This document shows positions 1 to 5,051 of a stretch of 5,051 nt of DNA, piece after piece (position 1 is the stretch's first letter; every line of letters starts with the position of its first letter). Below the pieces are notes generated by a model. It made no database searches. It saw only the letters and a list, made by a program, of their open reading frames with translations, and was not told the origin of the DNA. Source of the stretch: Collinsella sp. (GTDB taxonomy: Bacteria; Actinomycetota; Coriobacteriia; Coriobacteriales; Coriobacteriaceae); assembly GCA_014871665.1 (NCBI GenBank), contig WGSL01000101.1, positions 1 through 5,051 of the forward strand, in the 5' to 3' direction. The position numbers and the translations under genes are program-made.

Positions 1-6
1 CTCCTG
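1..6 (-). promoter_or_regulatory. Shine-Dalgarno-like CAGGAG at the window edge
   Basis: The minus strand ends in CAGGAG, 70 bases beyond the carB stop. If a start codon lies just outside the window, a third operon gene follows carB. Further pyrimidine genes such as pyrK or pyrD would be typical, but this is inference from gene order in other bacteria and nothing of the gene itself is visible. Confidence 0.3.
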
Positions 7-30
7 AGCGACTCTGCTTGCAGCCGGAGC

Positions 31-56
31 GAAAGGGGGAAATCTCGGCCCCTCCC
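31..56 (-). other. possible hairpin in the carB 3' spacer
   Basis: Minus-strand RNA can pair GGGAGGGG (56-49) with CCCCUUUC (38-31). This gives eight pairs, two of them G-U, around a 10-base loop. No U-tract follows (the next bases are GCUCC), so it is not a good Rho-independent terminator. It could slow or protect the message, or be a chance product of GC-rich sequence. The same spacer carries the 8-bp palindrome GGCCGGCC at 62-69. Confidence 0.3.
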
Positions 57-76
57 GCCCCGGCCGGCCAGGTCAA

Positions 77-3391
<3,315 letters not shown>

Positions 3392-3392
3392 G

Positions 3393-4832
3393 TTAGTTCT
3401 CCTCGGTCTCAGCGGTCTCGGACTCAGCGAAGTTCCAGCCGGCAAGGCGGTCCTTCGCGGTGTCGATGTCCAGGTAGTTCTCCTCGCCGTCCATGAGTCG
3501 CGTAAAGGCGGTAAAGAGATAGTGGGCATCGGTGGGGCCAGGCGAGGCCTCGGGGTGGTACTGGACCGAGAAGCACGGGGCGTCGAGCAGCTGGATGCCC
3601 TCGGCGGTGCCGTCGTTGAGGTTCACATGTGTTAGGCGAATGCGGCCAAAGCGCTCGTTCATCACGACCGGCGCGATTCCGCGGCGCACCCAGACGCGCA
3701 GATCTCCATCGGCCGCATGCTCGGTCTCGCCGCCGGAAAGCTCGGGGACAAGCTTGCCCAGGCTGGGGAACAGCAGGCCAAAGCCATGGTTTTGCGCGGT
3801 AATCTCCACGCGACGGCTTACCAGGTTCATGACCGGCTGGTTGCCACCGCGGTGACCGAATTTAAGCTTTTCCATCTGGGCGCCGCAGGCCAGGCTGATC
3901 ATCTGATGGCCCAGGCAAATGCCAAAGACCGGCACCTTGCCGATCAGCTGCTGCACCTGCTCGTAGGTCTCCACCACGGCGTCGGGGTCGCCGGGGCCAT
4001 TGGACAAAAAGACGCCGTCGGGATTCATGTCGAGCACCTCACTCGCGGGCGTGTCCCACGGCACGACGGTAAGGTCGCAGCCGGCGCGGACGAGGCCCTC
4101 CAGAATGCCGCGCTTCACACCGCAGTCGTAGGCGACCACTTTGTGACGGGCAGGAGCGGCAGTCGAAAGCGCAAAGTCATGCGTGGCAGGCAGGTCGACG
4201 GCGGCAAACTCGTGAGGCGCGGGGCAACTTACGGTCTTGACCAGGTTCTCGCCTACCAGCGCGGGCGCTGCGGCCAGACGCTCGGCAAGCTCGTCGACAT
4301 CGAAGATCTCGGTCGAGATAATGCCCATCTTGGAGCCGTTGTCGCGCAGGTGGCGCACCAGGGCGCGGGTGTCGACGCCCTCGATAGCGACGATGCTGTG
4401 TGCACGCAGGTACTCCGGCACGCTGACGGCCGAGCGCCAGTTAGAAGGCGTGGCGCACATGTCGCGAACGATCATGCCGCGCATAGCCGGAGCGCTCGCA
4501 GGGCGCACGGCGTCGCCGGGGAAGGCCGACTGGACGTCGGTCTCGTCGATACCGTAGTTGCCGATCTGCGGATAGGTCATGGTTACGATTTGGCCGGCAT
4601 AACTCGGGTCGGTCATGACCTCAAAGTAGCCCTCGAGCGAGGTATTGAAGCAGACTTCGCCGGTCGCGGTGCCCTCAGCGCCGCATGCACGTCCATAAAA
4701 AATGGTCCCATCCTCAAGATACAGGATGCAGGGACCGCAGGTGCCCTTGCTGGTTTTGGCCAGCATACGCTGGCAAAGTTCGCTGGGCGCGAAGGTGCGG
4801 GCGGCAGCGCCCGCGGTATGGTTGTTCGCCAT
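3393..4832 (-). CDS. carA: carbamoyl-phosphate synthase small (glutaminase) subunit (CarA), complete, with extensions
   Basis: This subunit hydrolyses glutamine and channels ammonia to CarB in the cytoplasmic CarAB complex. The protein has 479 residues, about 100 more than E. coli CarA (382). The family N-domain starts near residue 35 (CILYLEDGT, then NTSLEGY at 63-69) and runs to about 200. The class I glutamine amidotransferase domain spans about 231-450. The triad is intact: nucleophile C306 in GICLGHQ, with H426 and E428 in YHPEASPGP. Glutamine-binding counterparts S65, the NGPGDP loop (278-283), Q310 and QNHGF (347-351) are also present. The additions are an N-terminal tail of about 33 residues with a CGPC motif (32-35), a small insert near 103-114, about 36 extra residues within 352-397, and an acidic C-tail. 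The start at 4832 follows AAGGAG by four bases. An in-frame GTG at 4853 falls inside the leader hairpin loop and is rejected. carB follows after one base. Confidence 0.97.
   Translation of the reverse strand: MANNHTAGAAARTFAPSELCQRMLAKTSKGTCGPCILYLEDGTIFYGRACGAEGTATGEVCFNTSLEGYFEVMTDPSYAGQIVTMTYPQIGNYGIDETDVQSAFPGDAVRPASAPAMRGMIVRDMCATPSNWRSAVSVPEYLRAHSIVAIEGVDTRALVRHLRDNGSKMGIISTEIFDVDELAERLAAAPALVGENLVKTVSCPAPHEFAAVDLPATHDFALSTAAPARHKVVAYDCGVKRGILEGLVRAGCDLTVVPWDTPASEVLDMNPDGVFLSNGPGDPDAVVETYEQVQQLIGKVPVFGICLGHQMISLACGAQMEKLKFGHRGGNQPVMNLVSRRVEITAQNHGFGLLFPSLGKLVPELSGGETEHAADGDLRVWVRRGIAPVVMNERFGRIRLTHVNLNDGTAEGIQLLDAPCFSVQYHPEASPGPTDAHYLFTAFTRLMDGEENYLDIDTAKDRLAGWNFAESETAETEEN
3399..3404 (-). 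promoter_or_regulatory. carB ribosome binding site (GAGGAG) inside the carA 3' end
   Basis: GAGGAG on the minus strand encodes two glutamate codons near the CarA C-terminus (residues E477 and E478). It sits seven bases before the carB ATG at 3391. With the carA TAA at 3395-3393 and a one-base gap, ribosomes ending carA are placed directly at the carB start, so coupled translation and matched subunit output are likely. Confidence 0.88.
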
Positions 4833-4836
4833 AATT

Positions 4837-4842
4837 CTCCTT
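4837..4842 (-). promoter_or_regulatory. carA ribosome binding site (AAGGAG)
   Basis: On the minus strand AAGGAG is followed by AATT and then the carA ATG at 4832. The four-base spacing is slightly short, but the match is strong. It decides the start over the upstream in-frame GTG at 4853. Four of its six bases (4839-4842) lie in the lower stem of the leader hairpin, so access depends on that fold. Confidence 0.88.
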
Positions 4843-4869
4843 CCCGGTCTCACAGGACCGGCTTAAAGG
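4839..4869 (-). promoter_or_regulatory. PyrR-type RNA-binding hairpin overlapping the carA ribosome site
   Basis: Read on the minus strand, a perfect 6-bp stem CCGGUC/GACCGG (4856-4861 with 4844-4849) encloses the hexaloop CUGUGA (4850-4855). From my knowledge of PyrR sites the consensus is ARUCCNGNGAGGYU, whose hexaloop is CNGNGA. The leader reads GGUCCUGUGAGACC, with an exact loop match and pair-preserving changes in the stem. Below it a purine bulge AAG (4862-4864) separates the upper stem from a lower stem CCUUU/GAAGG (4865-4869 with 4839-4843, one U-G pair). This is the bulged architecture of PyrR binding loops. The right arm of the lower stem contains AAGG of the carA Shine-Dalgarno. 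The inferred role is PyrR-UMP stabilising the fold and repressing carA translation, as described for pyr leaders of mycobacteria. No PyrR gene is in the window, so the partner is inferred. Confidence 0.78.
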
Positions 4870-4885
4870 TGTGTAGTTAGGCCTC

Positions 4886-4901
4886 GCGGTATTGTAACCG
4901 C
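4886..4901 (-). promoter_or_regulatory. weak candidate carAB promoter -10 (TACAAT) nested in a GCGGT/ACCGC dyad
   Basis: On the minus strand TACAAT (4896-4891) matches five of six bases of the sigma-70 -10 consensus and is flanked exactly by GCGGT and ACCGC, a perfect 5-bp inverted repeat. Starting about seven bases downstream would give a leader of roughly 50 nt that just includes the PyrR-type hairpin. I found no acceptable -35 hexamer at 15-19 bp and no TG extension, so this is only the best-placed candidate. The dyad could instead be an operator or a small RNA stem. Confidence 0.3.
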
Positions 4902-4921
4902 AAGCATGCATCATGGCGTTA

Positions 4922-4971
4922 ATTTCATCGAAATGTTTACGAAATGATAATTATGACTTTCTATGCATAAT
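4922..4971. promoter_or_regulatory. AT-rich tract with stacked short dyads, possible operator/promoter zone
   Basis: This AT-rich stretch contrasts sharply with the GC-rich genes. Plus-strand ATTTC/GAAAT is inverted at 4922-4926 and 4930-4934. GAAATG occurs directly at 4930-4935 and 4941-4946, 11 bp apart, about one helical turn. ATAATTAT at 4947-4954 is a perfect palindrome. ATTATG (4950-4955) and CATAAT (4966-4971) are inverted with a 10-bp spacer. TATGCATA at 4962-4969 is another palindrome. The minus strand also holds -10-like CATAAT and TATCAT without convincing -35 partners. ArgR binding is conceivable because carAB feeds arginine synthesis, but no classical ARG box is clear. AT-rich DNA produces such repeats by chance, so function is uncertain. 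Confidence 0.3.
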
Positions 4972-4972
4972 G

Positions 4973-4996
4973 TTTTTTAATCCCCGTCCCAAAAAA
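4973..4996. repeat. T6 / GC core / A6 symmetric block
   Basis: On the plus strand six T (4973-4978) and six A (4991-4996) flank a 12-base segment AATCCCCGTCCC. The homopolymer arms are mutually inverted. The block lies in the carA upstream spacer and does not look like a standard terminator, because the core has no stem of its own. It could be a degenerate dispersed repeat or a rigid A-tract element upstream of the promoter. Nothing in the window decides between these. Confidence 0.35.
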
Positions 4997-5003
4997 GGCT
5001 TAT

Positions 5004-5043
5004 AGGACAAAATGTGTGTCCCGATAGAACATCCGTTTCTATC
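5004..5043 (-). repeat. two abutting stem-loops with 7-base loops
   Basis: On the plus strand GATAGAA (5023-5029) and TTCTATC (5037-5043) form a perfect 7-bp inverted repeat with a 7-base spacer. Directly next to it, GGACA (5005-5009) and TGTCC (5017-5021) form a 5-bp repeat, also with a 7-base spacer, extendable by one G-U pair (5022 with 5004) in minus-strand RNA. Downstream on the minus strand a T6 run begins only after about seven bases, so this is not a canonical intrinsic terminator. It may mark the end of an upstream transcription unit beyond the window, or be a small repetitive element. Confidence 0.4.
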
Positions 5044-5051
5044 CATTAATC

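Noticed and set aside
31..69. Rho-independent terminator after carB.
   Set aside because: GC-rich pairing is possible, but no U-tract follows the stem, and a Shine-Dalgarno-like site downstream hints that transcription continues.
3392..3529. Upstream in-frame ATG at 3529 extending CarB by 46 residues.
   Set aside because: It would overlap carA in another frame, the added residues resemble nothing in the CarB family, and the MPKRTD start has an ideal Shine-Dalgarno.
4833..4853. GTG at 4853 as a CarA start, adding seven residues.
   Set aside because: The GTG lies in the hairpin hexaloop, and the extension would read through the clear AAGGAG that serves the ATG at 4832.
3717..4880. A 387-codon open frame on the plus strand opposite carA.
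   Set aside because: It is codon-aligned antisense to carA and explained by the same avoidance of TTA, CTA and TCA codons. No family features and no supporting ribosome site were seen.
4714..4914. A 66-codon minus-strand frame starting at 4914, a possible leader peptide overlapping the start of carA.
   Set aside because: No Shine-Dalgarno precedes its ATG pair, it runs through carA out of frame and shows no attenuation-like codon runs. It would also span the -10 candidate and the hairpin.
4991..5022. Intrinsic terminator on the minus strand formed by the GGGACA/UGUCCU stem and the T6 run.
   Set aside because: The stem is short with a wobble pair, and about seven bases separate it from the T-run, which does not fit a functional U-tract placement.

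Overview
The window holds one complete two-gene unit on the minus strand: carA followed by carB, the small (glutaminase) and large (synthetase) subunits of carbamoyl-phosphate synthase. This enzyme makes carbamoyl phosphate for pyrimidines and arginine. Both genes are intact, and every catalytic motif I looked for is present. The coding DNA is GC-rich and almost free of TTA, CTA and TCA codons, while the upstream spacer is strikingly AT-rich. Together with the protein style this suggests a high-GC Gram-positive of the Coriobacteriia type (Collinsella or a relative). That assignment rests on recollection of family sequences and is moderate at best.

Layout, read in the direction of transcription from high to low coordinates. 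Bases 5051-4870 are an AT-rich non-coding spacer with several short inverted repeats and only weak promoter candidates. Bases 4869-4839 form a bulged hairpin just before carA. Its upper stem and hexaloop match the RNA site bound by the pyrimidine regulator PyrR, and its lower stem pairs with the carA Shine-Dalgarno sequence. carA occupies 4832-3393. A single base separates its stop codon from the carB start codon, and the carB Shine-Dalgarno lies inside the last carA codons. carB occupies 3391-77. Bases 76-1 are a GC-rich spacer with a possible hairpin, ending in a Shine-Dalgarno-like CAGGAG at the window edge that may belong to a further operon gene.

How the parts work together. CarA hydrolyses glutamine and passes ammonia to CarB. 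CarB uses two ATP-grasp halves to make carboxyphosphate, carbamate and then carbamoyl phosphate, and its C-terminal MGS-like domain is the expected site of nucleotide feedback. The leader suggests a second layer: UMP-bound PyrR would stabilise the hairpin and block carA translation. carB, being tightly coupled to carA, would fall with it.

The strongest observations for follow-up are the PyrR-type hairpin that sequesters the ribosome site, and a roughly 36-residue insertion in CarA directly after the glutamine-binding NHGF motif, plus N- and C-terminal extensions. I found no mobile element, CRISPR array, tRNA or rRNA, and no sign of a wholly new system.
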